Assembly: GCF_023746615.1 (NCBI RefSeq)
Contig: NZ_CP082275.1
Span: 1,364,001-1,428,000 of the forward strand
From: Grimontia kaedaensis
GTDB lineage: Bacteria; Pseudomonadota; Gammaproteobacteria; Enterobacterales; Vibrionaceae
DNA: 64,000 nt
Reading direction: 5' to 3'
Positions within the stretch are counted from its first letter, which is position 1. Each line of letters starts with the position of its first letter. This document shows positions 51,608-61,284 of the stretch, one piece after another. Made by a program: the position numbers and the translations under genes. The notes under the pieces are model-generated. The model was not told the origin of the DNA. It did no database searches and saw only the letters and a program-made list of their open reading frames with translations.

Positions 51608-53782
51608 TCAGGACTTCGAACTCTTTAACGCTTTTTTCGCCAGTTCATCGGTCAGCTTGTGCATTTCCGGCATGATACGGTGAACCAAGTGAAGCTGCTG
51701 CAGCACCATGCGGGCTGAGCTGCTTTCTTCTTCACGCCAGCGTTCAAGGTGTTTGCCGAGCGCTTCATCCAGACACGGCGTTTTCTCGAAGGATTCGCCT
51801 GCCAGCTTGGATACCAGACAATCCAGTTCTTCGTGAATGCCACGGTGCGCTTTGGAAACTAACTCGTGAATGCTGTCGTCGTCCATTTGCATGCGGTGTG
51901 CACCCAACGCAGAGATATAGCTCAACATGGCGTGGTTCAAACAAAGGAAACGGAAGCTCTCGTCGGTGGCAGTTCGGTACCGGCCGGGCTCTGCCAGCAT
52001 ATTACTGATAGCAGTCGTAAGCTGTGCATCGCCATTGTGCGCTTCACGACGGGCGACACGGTAAGCCATGTTGTCACGCTTACCAATGCGGTATTGGCCG
52101 ATGATCTGTGCCAGATAATCACGGTTAGCAGCGACAGAATCTTTCATGATCCCGCGCAGTCGGTGAGCCTGCCAATCCGGCAACACAAAACGCACGGCCA
52201 ATACGGAAAGGGCGCAGCCAACTAAGGTATCGCCAAGGCGTGGCAGTATCACGGCGTAGCCTTCACCTAATTGGTTAAAACACATCAATACCAGCAGGGT
52301 AATAAACGCGGTGGCGGCGGCGTAGTGGGTGGTTCGGAACGCAAAGAACAACACGCCGAACAGTACCATTAATACCAGTTGTCCGGTCAAATCCGGGAAC
52401 AGGGTCAGCAGCGGTAAACCCACTAACAAACCTATCAAGGTACCGGAAATTCGTTCGGTGAGCTTGCTGCGCGTGGCGGAGTAATTGGCCTGACAGACAA
52501 ACAGGATCGTCAACAAAATCCAGTAACCGCGTGTGAGGTCAAAGCCTTGAATAATGCCGTAACCTACTGCTAAGGCGAGGCTCAAACGCACACCATGACG
52601 GAACAGCAGAGATTTCGGCGTTAACTGGGCGCGAATGCGCGAAAGCTTGTCGCGGAAACCGTGAGCATCATAGTCGGCGATCTCTTTGTCTTCATCCGTT
52701 TGTGTGGCATCCGGGTTACTGACGTTGGAAAGCTGGCGCTCGACGGTCGCCAGGTTTCGGAACAGGAAATCGAGCTGTGGCAGTAATGGTGTCCATTCTG
52801 GATTGTTCTGCGCTTTCACATACAGCAGGGACTCGTTCAGTTCATCCAGCGCTTTTACGCTCTCTTCGCCGTGTCGGTAAGGCTGTCCTAACGTCAGACA
52901 TTGAGAAACTTCCAAACAGGCTTTGGATTGCAGGTGTAAAAGTCTCTGTAGGCGGAACAAAACATCGCTGTGGAAGAAGACTTCTGCCAGTTCCTGATAG
53001 CGGTAGTGCGAGGAGTTGGCGCGCTCGTGAATATCCTGCGCCAGAAAGTAAATCTTGAGGTATTGACGGTTGCTGTCGCTCAGTCTGCCGCCACGCACAC
53101 GGTTTAGCAGTGCGGCTTTGGCACTGTTTAGCGCGGTGACAACCAGCGCATTCTCTTTCGCATCACGTAGGCGCAATGGCTGTGGCTTTAAATCTCTACT
53201 TGGGTGGAACATCTCTGATTTCTGGTCGAGATAACCGGAAAGGGACTTAAACAGCGCAGCGAGGCTTTGTTGTACTGGCTGGTGCGGCCATAGCAGCAGC
53301 CAAATCAGTGAAATAACGCCGTAAAGCGCGGCACCTGCCAGCAGAAGTGAAGGTTGATACCAAAGGTTTTGTGACTCGTGCGCGCCGAGCATGGTGTAAA
53401 CAGCAATAAGCAAGGATGCAAATGCAATGCTGGCATACCGCGCGCCTATCGCGCCCAACATGATAAAACCGAAGGTTGATGTCATGAGACCGGTAACAAA
53501 CCACCATGGGTAATCAAAAAGGAGCTCAATGGAGAAGGCGGCGACGGCGAAACAGAAAAGGGTGGTGAGCAGCGCAGAGAGTCTGCCGGAGAAGTTGTCA
53601 TCTGTTTCTGCCAATGCAGAGGCAATAATGCCAAGAACCAGTGGTGTGATGGCTTCCGATGCGTCATACCACCAACAGGGAAGGGCAACACCCACAAGGG
53701 CGATAAACACGCGGACACTGTAGTTAATGCGGCTGTTGGCCCAGTATTCCCTGAATGTAAGAGAAGTTTTCTTTGAAATCAT
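51608..53782 (-). CDS. yccS: YccS/YhfK-like FUSC-family inner-membrane protein
   Basis: 724 residues: two blocks of hydrophobic helices (about residues 20-165 and 385-530), each followed by a soluble helical region, the FUSC/TIGR01667 layout of aromatic-acid-exporter-like proteins. WWYDASEAITPLVLGIIASALAETDD near the start and HGVRLSLALAVGYGI, WILLTILFVCQANYSATRSKLTERISGTLIG in the second block are characteristic of YccS. Transport substrate is unknown. Monocistronic. Confidence 0.88.
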   Translation of the reverse strand: MISKKTSLTFREYWANSRINYSVRVFIALVGVALPCWWYDASEAITPLVLGIIASALAETDDNFSGRLSALLTTLFCFAVAAFSIELLFDYPWWFVTGLMTSTFGFIMLGAIGARYASIAFASLLIAVYTMLGAHESQNLWYQPSLLLAGAALYGVISLIWLLLWPHQPVQQSLAALFKSLSGYLDQKSEMFHPSRDLKPQPLRLRDAKENALVVTALNSAKAALLNRVRGGRLSDSNRQYLKIYFLAQDIHERANSSHYRYQELAEVFFHSDVLFRLQRLLHLQSKACLEVSQCLTLGQPYRHGEESVKALDELNESLLYVKAQNNPEWTPLLPQLDFLFRNLATVERQLSNVSNPDATQTDEDKEIADYDAHGFRDKLSRIRAQLTPKSLLFRHGVRLSLALAVGYGIIQGFDLTRGYWILLTILFVCQANYSATRSKLTERISGTLIGLLVGLPLLTLFPDLTGQLVLMVLFGVLFFAFRTTHYAAATAFITLLVLMCFNQLGEGYAVILPRLGDTLVGCALSVLAVRFVLPDWQAHRLRGIMKDSVAANRDYLAQIIGQYRIGKRDNMAYRVARREAHNGDAQLTTAISNMLAEPGRYRTATDESFRFLCLNHAMLSYISALGAHRMQMDDDSIHELVSKAHRGIHEELDCLVSKLAGESFEKTPCLDEALGKHLERWREEESSSARMVLQQLHLVHRIMPEMHKLTDELAKKALKSSKS

Positions 53783-54035
53783 TTCAATGCAGCGTTAAGG
53801 CAAGTGTGGGTAGGGGCTGTTAACCACCAAAAGTCAGCAGCCCCTAAGATAGCAGATTAAAGGTGTCATCCAAGGGACGAGATCAAAAACGAAGACTATT
53901 TCGCTTGGACAAGACAGGGAAAGCGTTCTTTTGCTTGATTTTCATTCATCTATCTAAACTCTTTGCGTTGTTGGGCTATAAATAACACCTGAAATTGATA
54001 TGCTGTACATATAGACAGGAAAATAGAATCCAACC

Positions 54036-56120
54036 ATGAAACTCACCGCCTCCAATCTGGCTCAGTGGTTTGTTCAGGGCGATCACTACAGTATCGCGCT
54101 GGACGAAAGCCAACTGGTTTTTGAATCCAAACAAATGACGCAAACCGTCCCATTTTCTATTTGGGATGGGCAGTGCCGCGTGTCTCGTGGCCTGGTTTGG
54201 GGGCGACTGACTTTCATTGTTTCTCCTGCGGATCGGCCCGCACAGAAAATCACGGTTTATGGTTTGCCCTGGAATCAGGTGCATGAGTTTGCTGAGACGC
54301 TCTCTGAGCACTATCAAGCGTGGTTGGGTAAGCAGCAAAACAAGTTCATGCTGGTGGAGCCGGAATTGCTTGCGCTGCGCGATGAGTTACGCGACTTCTC
54401 GGGTTTTATGCGATTTGAAGACTTGAAAGTGTGGCAGGAGAAAGCGCAGGAAGTTTTTAAACGGTGCGGTGTGTTGCCGCAAGTGATGGCGACAGCCAAT
54501 CCTGCGCTTTATCAATCACTCTATGGCTGGCTGCAAAACGGTGAAGCACAGCGCAACGCCAGAAATACTGCATGGCGTGATGAAGAGTTGGAACGTTGGT
54601 CAACCTGGTTTGATGGCGTGGAATCGTCACCGTTGAATGACTCACAGCGTAAAGCGGTGTTGATGGACGATAACCACAACTTGCTGTTGGCGGGTGCAGG
54701 TTCGGGTAAAACCAGTGTACTGATGGCACGGGCGCAGTATTTGGTTGCCAGTCAGCAAACGGAACCTTCGCGCATTTTAATGTTGGCTTTTGGTAAGAAA
54801 GCCAGTGAGGAAATGGCAGAGCGTTTGACAAAAGCGGGTTTAAAGGGCGTGGAAACCTCGACTTTCCATGCCTTTGCGCTCAAGGCAATCAAAGAGATTT
54901 CCGGTCAGGACGCTAACATTGCACCGATGGCGACGGATGAAGAAACCAAACACAGCTGGATAACCTTGTGGTTGGCGGAAAACTTCGCACAGCCTGCGGT
55001 TGAAAAGCGCTGGCTCAAGCATTTGGCGCAGTGGTCCATCCCGGGTTTATCGGCAGAGCGTCCGCTGGCGGAACAGGCTCACGAGGCTAAGCTGCAAAGA
55101 TGGTTGTGGCGACTGGTGGATTTGCTCGCGCAACAAAGCCAATCAGTAACCACGATAAAGGCTTCGATCAAAGGTGACGAAAAAGCCGAAAGTGAACTGG
55201 CATTGGTTCAGCCAGCGCTGAAAGGCTACCTCGCGGCGCTGAAAGAACAGAATGCTTATGACTTTAACAGCCTGATCAAAGAAGCCACGAAGGTGCTTTC
55301 CAGGAAAAGCGAAACCTTTGGGGCGCGATACGACCACATTATGGTCGACGAATATCAGGACATTTCCCCAGCGCGTCTTGCTTTGCTCGAAGCACTTTGC
55401 GGCGGCAAACGAAACCGAGTGCCTTCACTGTTTGCAGTGGGGGATGACTGGCAGGCGATTTACCGCTTTGCAGGATCGGATGTCAGCCTGACCACGGGTT
55501 TTATGACCCGTTTCCCTTCAGGTGTCATTCGTTATCTTGATACCACTTATCGCTTTAATTCCCAGATTGGTACTGTCGCCAATACCTTTATTCAGGTTGA
55601 CCCACAGCAACTCAGTAAACCGCTCGACAGTGCACGAGAGCAAAAGAAAAAAGCCGTGCATTTGATGCCCTCGGATGCGATGGAATCGGTATTGGAGAAG
55701 CTGGCAAAATTCGCTGGCGACAAACCTACCAGCCTGCTGTTGATGGGGCGTAATAACGCCAACAAACCAGAATCTCTCGGTGAGTGGCAGAGTCAGTATC
55801 CGAATCTTTCCATCAGCTATGTCACCGCACATGGCAGTAAAGGTCTTGAGGCGGATTACAGCTTTATTCTGGATGTGGATGATGGCACGTTTCCGGCCAA
55901 ATCATCGGGAGAAGGATTAGAGTCTGCATTGTTGTCAGTGGAAGGTGAAATGGAGCATGCAGAGGAGAGACGTCTTTTCTACGTTGCTCTGACTCGCGCA
56001 AGACATGAGTGCTGGGTGTTCTCGCACCCGGAAAAACCATCTGTATTTGCCAAGGAGTTATGGCAAGGAAATTATCCTGTCACTTCTAAGCTATCAAAGA
56101 AAGTGCTTCAGGCGGTTTAA
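54036..56120 (+). CDS. helD: DNA helicase IV
   Basis: 694 residues, close to the 684 of the Escherichia coli enzyme. An N-terminal HelD-specific domain (RGLVWGRLTF near residue 50) is followed by an SF1/UvrD-like core: Q-motif LNDSQRKAV, Walker A AGAGSGKTSVL near residue 228, DEYQDISP near 445, GDDWQAIYRFAGSD, and YVTAHGSKGLEADY, VALTRAR near the C-terminus. It unwinds DNA 3' to 5' in repair and recombination. Its stop overlaps the convergent HD-GYP stop by four bases. Confidence 0.93.
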   Translation: MKLTASNLAQWFVQGDHYSIALDESQLVFESKQMTQTVPFSIWDGQCRVSRGLVWGRLTFIVSPADRPAQKITVYGLPWNQVHEFAETLSEHYQAWLGKQQNKFMLVEPELLALRDELRDFSGFMRFEDLKVWQEKAQEVFKRCGVLPQVMATANPALYQSLYGWLQNGEAQRNARNTAWRDEELERWSTWFDGVESSPLNDSQRKAVLMDDNHNLLLAGAGSGKTSVLMARAQYLVASQQTEPSRILMLAFGKKASEEMAERLTKAGLKGVETSTFHAFALKAIKEISGQDANIAPMATDEETKHSWITLWLAENFAQPAVEKRWLKHLAQWSIPGLSAERPLAEQAHEAKLQRWLWRLVDLLAQQSQSVTTIKASIKGDEKAESELALVQPALKGYLAALKEQNAYDFNSLIKEATKVLSRKSETFGARYDHIMVDEYQDISPARLALLEALCGGKRNRVPSLFAVGDDWQAIYRFAGSDVSLTTGFMTRFPSGVIRYLDTTYRFNSQIGTVANTFIQVDPQQLSKPLDSAREQKKKAVHLMPSDAMESVLEKLAKFAGDKPTSLLLMGRNNANKPESLGEWQSQYPNLSISYVTAHGSKGLEADYSFILDVDDGTFPAKSSGEGLESALLSVEGEMEHAEERRLFYVALTRARHECWVFSHPEKPSVFAKELWQGNYPVTSKLSKKVLQAV

Positions 56121-57568
56121 GCCGCCTTCACATCTTCATCTTTGTACTGGTGAGCAATATCGACAAAGGTATGTTCGCAAGTCAGAAATGCATCTACCAC
56201 GGCAGGGTCAAAGTGGGTGCATCGTCCCTCCAGAATAATCTCTTTGGCTTTTTCATGGCTGAATGCGGGTTTGTAGACGCGTTTAGAAATCAATGCATCG
56301 TACACATCAGCCAGCGCCATTAATCGACCCGAAAGCGGGATCTCCTCGCCTGACAATCCTTGCGGATAGCCTGAACCGTCCCATTTTTCATGGTGAGTGG
56401 CAGCAATCTCGCGGGCTATGCGCAGGAAAGCAATGCCATCACCACTTTTCTCAGTAATGCCGAGTGCATCTGCGCCCAGTTGGGCGTGGGTTTTCATGAT
56501 GGTGAATTCTTCGTCTGACAGCTTGCCGGGTTTAAGCAATATTGCGTCAGGAATACCGACTTTACCGACATCGTGAAGCGGCGCTGATTTGTATATCAGA
56601 TCGATGGTTTCTTCGGTCAGGTAGTTGGAATATTTGGGCTGACGCTTCATCACATCTGCTAAAGCCTTAACGTAGTGTTGAGTGCGCAGAATATGTGCCC
56701 CGGTTTCGTTATCCCGCACTTCTGCGAGGGTCGAAAGCCCGACAATGGTTGCGTCCCGCGTGCGATTGATTTCGTCATAGCTGTCTTTGAGATCGCTGAA
56801 CATCTTATTGGTGTAGTAGGCAATCACGCTCAGCTCACCAGCTTGGTTCAGTGGCACTTTTTCTTCGAAGTTGCCGGATGCTGCTGCGGTCATCGCATTG
56901 GTCTGGCGGGTGAGCTGTTCGCTTATCAGCGCTGATCCGTTAAAGGAGATGAGTGCGATGTATGCCAATACTACGCCTGCGACATACATGAATTCTTTCA
57001 GAATGCTGTCGATATCAGCAATGGTAACCTGATGTTCTGTGTGCCCAACAAGCCACAGTAAATCTTTGGTCACGACTAAGCCTAACAGCACAGTCACCAT
57101 GACAGTCAAAAACATCGCGCCAAGGCCAATTTGTCCTGCCAGCGGTTTGATGTTGTCAGGCATTTGATTCTTACTGATGTTGTGTTTGGAAAGGTTACGG
57201 GCGTTCGAAATGGCTAAATCGAGATTAATCACAATACCAAGCAGGACCATGCCGAAAATGACCTTGAGATTGCTATCGAGAGGAAAATCGTAAAGTGCGG
57301 AGTACCAAGCGGCAAAGCCGATACCCACAATCGCGAATATGCCAACATTGGTTGCCAGACTGGCTTCACCGTGTTTGACGGTGCGGATAATCAGGCGGGC
57401 AAAGTAGAGCAGGATAAACACAGTCGCAGTCTGGATGAAAAGTACGGCCGTAGGCAAGGCATCGATAAAAGGGCAGACCCGAGCGCCATATAGGGTGAAA
57501 ATAATCACGGCTGTGACGTAGTGGAGCACCGCACGGGTTGGCGACTGATAGTGTGTGGTATCTGTCAT
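56117..57568 (-). CDS. Membrane HD-GYP c-di-GMP phosphodiesterase
   Basis: 483 residues. About seven hydrophobic helices (residues 15-215) are followed by a HAMP-like segment (LTRQTNAMTAAASGNFEEKVPLNQAGELSVIAYYTNKM) and an HD-GYP domain: HILRTQHYVKAL, HDVGKVGIP near residue 331, HHEKWDGSGYPQGLSGEEIPL and ALADVYDAL. All metal ligands and the GYP motif are present, so hydrolysis of c-di-GMP is likely. It adds to the c-di-GMP set of this window. Confidence 0.92.
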   Translation of the reverse strand: MTDTTHYQSPTRAVLHYVTAVIIFTLYGARVCPFIDALPTAVLFIQTATVFILLYFARLIIRTVKHGEASLATNVGIFAIVGIGFAAWYSALYDFPLDSNLKVIFGMVLLGIVINLDLAISNARNLSKHNISKNQMPDNIKPLAGQIGLGAMFLTVMVTVLLGLVVTKDLLWLVGHTEHQVTIADIDSILKEFMYVAGVVLAYIALISFNGSALISEQLTRQTNAMTAAASGNFEEKVPLNQAGELSVIAYYTNKMFSDLKDSYDEINRTRDATIVGLSTLAEVRDNETGAHILRTQHYVKALADVMKRQPKYSNYLTEETIDLIYKSAPLHDVGKVGIPDAILLKPGKLSDEEFTIMKTHAQLGADALGITEKSGDGIAFLRIAREIAATHHEKWDGSGYPQGLSGEEIPLSGRLMALADVYDALISKRVYKPAFSHEKAKEIILEGRCTHFDPAVVDAFLTCEHTFVDIAHQYKDEDVKAA

Positions 57569-57589
57569 AAGTCCCTTTGCATTCTGATA

Positions 57590-57853
57590 GGGTCTGTTGA
57601 CCTTTGGTGGTTAAGTTTTGTTCTCGCGAAAAGCGTTTTAGGCGCGGCGAGGTGTGTGCCGCCTAGTCATTCTAAGCAAATACACCTCAACAAAGCATAA
57701 AACGCTTTTAGCAGAACCCTTCGGGCAGCGTTTAAGGCGACTTTCTCCTGCGTTATCGGCTTCTCATGTAGGCCAGCTAAACATCGATGCCTCTGCCTTG
57801 CATAAAGTCGCCGCAAACTGCTGCAAAAATCATCACCAAAGGTCAACAGACCC
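57590..57853. mobile_element. 264-bp MITE with 20-bp inverted repeats and TA target duplication
   Basis: GGGTCTGTTGACCTTTGGTG (57590-57609) and its exact reverse complement (57834-57853) bound a non-coding insert, flanked on both sides by TA (57588-57589, 57854-57855). TA duplication suggests mobilisation by an IS630/Tc1-mariner-type transposase. A second internal inverted pair, AAAAGCGTTTTA (57629-57640) and TAAAACGCTTTT (57698-57709), allows strong folding. No reading frame supports a transposase. Confidence 0.85.
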
Positions 57854-57910
57854 TAGGTATCTCTAAAATTCTAGTCTTAATAATGAGACCTGTAAGGCGG
57901 TGAACTTATT

Positions 57911-58405
57911 TCACTGATTTTTAACGCCACATTGCATCAAGGTGCGCTCGGCAATCATCTCGGTGATCAGCACATGATAATGAAAAGGGCTTTGTATATT
58001 GAAGGCAGTGGTTTCGGGTTGAGTGAGGGCTTTTCCAGTGAGATGACTGAATGCACTGAATACAGATTTGGAAGATTGACCCGTGGCAGCAATACCGAGT
58101 TGAGCACAGACTGAAAGATTATTAATGAGCGATAGCTGCATCGTTTTTTCGTTGTCATCCCGCACTGACATGACGGCAAAATAGTTACCTTCCCGGATCC
58201 ACAGCTCGCCGTTTTTCAGCGGCTGCTTCTCGCCACCTTCTGTCGTGCTCCAAGGTTCATTAAACCCCATCGCTGAAAGTGAACTTTTCATTTGTTCTGA
58301 GTCTGGGAATGGCTGACTTTCACCACTTGGTGTGTTTGCGAGCGCCACTGGCCCCAGAAATAAAGTCACGATAAAACACATTGTTGTAGACAAGCGATTA
58401 GCCAT
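57911..58405 (-). CDS. Small exported protein of unknown function
   Basis: 164 residues with signal peptide (TTMCFIVTLFLGPVALANT). The mature part contains ELWIREGNYFAVMSVRDDNEKTM and two Cys that may pair. No catalytic motif seen. ATG 58405 with AGAGG upstream is preferred over TTG 58411. It lies next to the MITE. Confidence 0.6.
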   Translation of the reverse strand: MANRLSTTMCFIVTLFLGPVALANTPSGESQPFPDSEQMKSSLSAMGFNEPWSTTEGGEKQPLKNGELWIREGNYFAVMSVRDDNEKTMQLSLINNLSVCAQLGIAATGQSSKSVFSAFSHLTGKALTQPETTAFNIQSPFHYHVLITEMIAERTLMQCGVKNQ

Positions 58406-58939
58406 AAACAACCTCTGAACCGTCGCTTATTTTCACAAAGCTTATGCCTGATTTGGTCGATTAATTTATGCAATCAGGCACAGCGCCCCTTAATGCCAAC
58501 AACGGCGGGGAGATAAAAACCTTTAGAAATTAATTGATGATGTTGTCACAAAAGAGAATTAAAAGTCGCACTTATGAAGTGGCTTCTTTTGATTGAGTAG
58601 TAGGAAAAACCCTTGAATAAACAAGGTGAATTGATAGAAATATCAATGAGGAAATATGCAACTATCACTTTGAAATAATGCGGTCTTTTGCCTATATGTT
58701 AATAATGCAATACGCCGTTCAGGCAGTGTTTGTTGCGGCACTGTTGTAAAAATGTCCAACAGTTTTTATCTGCTAGGTCGATAGCAAGGCAAGCGAGTGA
58801 TACCCAGAGCAACTGAAAGTTCCTCCAACAAGGTGTAATGGGGCTCTTTCTGTTCAAGCAGTATTCGCGGGTTAACAGCCATCCTGTTTTCAGTGTATTT
58901 GGTATCTAATCAGAGCAGCATTTCCGGCGAGGATGTTAA
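58406..58939. other. Intergenic region between divergent genes
   Basis: 534 bp with promoters for the exported protein and the PilZ gene. I saw no strong hairpin, operator or small gene. Confidence 0.4.
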
Positions 58940-59671
58940 ATGAATACAAATTCGGCTCAAGCAAAAAAGCCGCCGGCCAAACCAAAAGAAAGAATAATTA
59001 TGGGGCTTCAAGCCATGGATTTTATCCAGCATGGCACAGAAGCTTCTTTAGAAATTGTGACGCCTCTAGGGCTACGTCTTAACTTCAAAGCTAACTTTAT
59101 TGGCTTTGATGATCAGCAACATATTTTCTTCACTATGCCTCGTCTTTCGAAAAATGATTATGAAGAGTTTTTCATGCAAGGTTTCAACGTCGATATCGAA
59201 GGTATTTCTGAACAGGGTGAAGGGGCATTGGTTCGTTTTAGAACCCGAATAGAGCATGTGGTTTTTCGCCCAATTCAACTTCTGGTGTTTCCTGTACCGC
59301 AGCAGGCAAAACTGGTTCTATTGCGTAACGAAGTCCGCTACGAACTGAGACTGCCCGGTGATATTCAGATGTCTAACCGCAAGCTACGGGTGATCCTGAC
59401 TGACGTGTCGTCAGCGGGTTGTGGTTTCAGCTTTGATGCGATTTCTCCTGAGTTCGATGTGGACACCAAAATCGTTTTAGAGGTGGTTAACAGCACCAGT
59501 GGTGATACTTATGCTCTGAGTGGAGCCGTGAAGAACTGCCGTAAAAAGCGGGGTAAACAGAACTACGGTATGGTCTTTGATGAACCCGGAAAGGCGAACT
59601 GTCGCCGATTGCTGTCGAACCTGATTTACGACGGTACTAAGTACGTATTCAAGAGTGATAGAAGAGACTAA
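58940..59671 (+). CDS. YcgR-like PilZ-domain c-di-GMP receptor
   Basis: 243 residues. An N-terminal YcgR-type flagellar-brake domain (SLEIVTPLGLRLNFKANFIGFDDQQ, residues 30-110) precedes a PilZ domain with the RxxxR motif (RNEVRYELR near 128) and D/NxSxxG box (DVSSAGCGF near 155), the c-di-GMP contacts. It probably links c-di-GMP to motility or surface attachment. A basic Lys-Pro-rich N-tail is present. A strong terminator follows. Confidence 0.88.
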   Translation: MNTNSAQAKKPPAKPKERIIMGLQAMDFIQHGTEASLEIVTPLGLRLNFKANFIGFDDQQHIFFTMPRLSKNDYEEFFMQGFNVDIEGISEQGEGALVRFRTRIEHVVFRPIQLLVFPVPQQAKLVLLRNEVRYELRLPGDIQMSNRKLRVILTDVSSAGCGFSFDAISPEFDVDTKIVLEVVNSTSGDTYALSGAVKNCRKKRGKQNYGMVFDEPGKANCRRLLSNLIYDGTKYVFKSDRRD

Positions 59672-59689
59672 TTACCGGTACGTAATAAG

Positions 59690-59717
59690 AAAAACATCGC
59701 TGAGGCGGTGTTTTTTT
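59690..59717 (+). terminator. Terminator after the PilZ gene
   Basis: AAAACATCGC (59691-59700) pairs with GCGGTGTTTT (59705-59714, one mismatch-wobble) and runs into T residues. Confidence 0.85.
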
Positions 59718-59829
59718 ATGGCTGAACCCGGTGAAACCTATCGAAAGCTGCAGAAAATATGTCTCACTTATGAATAGACATAAATAGTTGTCTAAACTGA
59801 CAAAAGATTCCTTTAAATCAGATATCTCC

Positions 59830-60447
59830 ATGATAGACATAAACGCAGACAGTCACTTTGTGACAGCAGCGGTGGTCGCGGCAGAGTTGTATAAAGCACG
59901 GGAAATCGCCAACGATATTTCTTTAACGGCGAGCAACGCTAGAGCGCTGGCATTGCGTGCTGGTCAGGGTGCCGCTGGCTTCAGAGCCATTACTGATTTT
60001 ATCGATCAGTTGGCGGAAACCACAGTAAGAACCTCAGACACCATCAACCTTAAAGCCGTTACTATCAGCCGGCTAGCGACCATATCCGTGCGCCATGAAC
60101 GGACGATCGTTAGCTTCAGCAAAGCGGCGACAATCAGCAAAGACTCTGCTTATGTTGACAGCATTCAGGCACCGCTTGAAAAGATGAAAACTGAGCATGC
60201 GCAACTGAATCGCCAATTTTATCGAGAAGTGTCGTCGCTGTCGGAGTTGCTGGAAAATCTGGCTCGTGAAATCAAAACGGCATCTGTACTGTCTGCTATG
60301 TCACGCGTGGAAGCATCACAATCCGGAAGGAAGTTTGAAGAGGGACTCAACGTTGTCGCTGACAACGTTTCTAATGCTGCAGAGCGAATCCAGACACACG
60401 TCATGCTGTCTCAGTCGTTGTGTCGTGAACTGGCAGAAGAATACTAA
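59830..60447 (+). CDS. Small soluble chemoreceptor-like helical protein
   Basis: 205 residues with no membrane segment. Residues around 28-60 (ISLTASNARALALRAGQGAAGF then RAITDFIDQLA) align with the MCP signalling tip, and residues about 165-195 (SRVEASQSGRKFEEGLNVVA) look like a second degenerate tip, both in coiled-coil context. It is far shorter than a full receptor. It is 33 bases upstream of an ODP-like oxygen/iron sensor gene, so a cytoplasmic sensory partner is likely. ATG 59830 is preferred over TTG 59788, though the Shine-Dalgarno is weak. Confidence 0.7.
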   Translation: MIDINADSHFVTAAVVAAELYKAREIANDISLTASNARALALRAGQGAAGFRAITDFIDQLAETTVRTSDTINLKAVTISRLATISVRHERTIVSFSKAATISKDSAYVDSIQAPLEKMKTEHAQLNRQFYREVSSLSELLENLAREIKTASVLSAMSRVEASQSGRKFEEGLNVVADNVSNAAERIQTHVMLSQSLCRELAEEY

Positions 60448-60480
60448 TTTAAGGCGTTTAACGCTTCGGAGACAGATCGA

Positions 60481-61215
60481 ATGATCACCAAGGAAATCTA
60501 TTCTGGGGATACCCACCAATGGTTTATGTTTGGCCGCGACCCTTCGAAACCAGACAAAATCATTGATACCAACCAGTACATGCTCCGAACGCAAAGTAAC
60601 GCGCTTCTAATGGACCCCGGCGGCATTGAGATTTTTTCGGCCATGCTGGCGTCTGTGGTGAAGCAGGTGCCCATTAATGAGATTGGGCATATCTTTGCAT
60701 CTCACCAAGACCCGGACATTATCTCTTCGCTCGGACTTTGGGATTCTGCGTTGTCTGGAGCTAAACTCCATGCCCCTTGGCTTTGGGAAGGCTTTGTCCG
60801 GCATTTTGGCATGGAGCATATCGAATATGCGCCGATTGTCGATGAAGGTGGCCGCTTGGTATTGAATGGTGTGGAGATACGTTTTGTTCCAGCGCATTAC
60901 CTGCATTCTTCAGGCAATTTCCATGTTTATGATCCTGTTGCGAAAATTCTGATGAGTGGTGACGTGGGTGCCGCGCTCGAAGCGGACGACGCGCCGATGG
61001 AAGTGGAAGATTTTGAAGAGCACATTCCCAAAATGAAAGGCTTTCACCAGCGCTGGATGCCATCTAATGCAGCAAAAAATGATTGGATTCGCCGCGTGAG
61101 GGAATTGGAAATAGACATGATGTGCCCACAACATGGTCGGGTTTTCACTGGTGATAACGTCGGTAAGTTTCTGGATTGGTTTGAGCGTCTGGATGTGGGC
61201 GTAGCTGTCAAATAG
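60481..61215 (+). CDS. ODP-like diiron metallo-beta-lactamase-fold protein
   Basis: 244 residues of the flavodiiron-type beta-lactamase fold without the flavodoxin domain. Iron ligands: SHQDPD near residue 79 (H-x-E-x-D-H of flavodiiron proteins, here H-Q-D-P-D with the last His replaced by Ile), VPAHYLHSSGNF, LMSGDVG and CPQHGRVF. The closest described relative is ODP of Treponema denticola, an oxygen and ferrous-iron sensor for chemotaxis. The chemoreceptor-like gene directly upstream fits that role. GGAG is at good spacing before ATG 60481. A terminator follows. Confidence 0.82.
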   Translation: MITKEIYSGDTHQWFMFGRDPSKPDKIIDTNQYMLRTQSNALLMDPGGIEIFSAMLASVVKQVPINEIGHIFASHQDPDIISSLGLWDSALSGAKLHAPWLWEGFVRHFGMEHIEYAPIVDEGGRLVLNGVEIRFVPAHYLHSSGNFHVYDPVAKILMSGDVGAALEADDAPMEVEDFEEHIPKMKGFHQRWMPSNAAKNDWIRRVRELEIDMMCPQHGRVFTGDNVGKFLDWFERLDVGVAVK

Positions 61216-61236
61216 TACCTGTCGGAGATAAATAGC

Positions 61237-61263
61237 AAAAGGGGTGCCTCGGCACCCTTTTTT
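61237..61263. terminator. Bidirectional terminator between ODP-like and BLUF genes
   Basis: GGGGTGCC and GGCACCC (61241-61257) with A-run before and T-run after (to 61263), between convergent genes. Confidence 0.85.
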
Positions 61264-61284
61264 AATGTCTATCAAACTGATTAG

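Noticed and set aside
57590..57853. A 70-residue reading frame inside the MITE
   Set aside because: Lies wholly within the repeat element, crosses the inverted repeat, and has no start signal.
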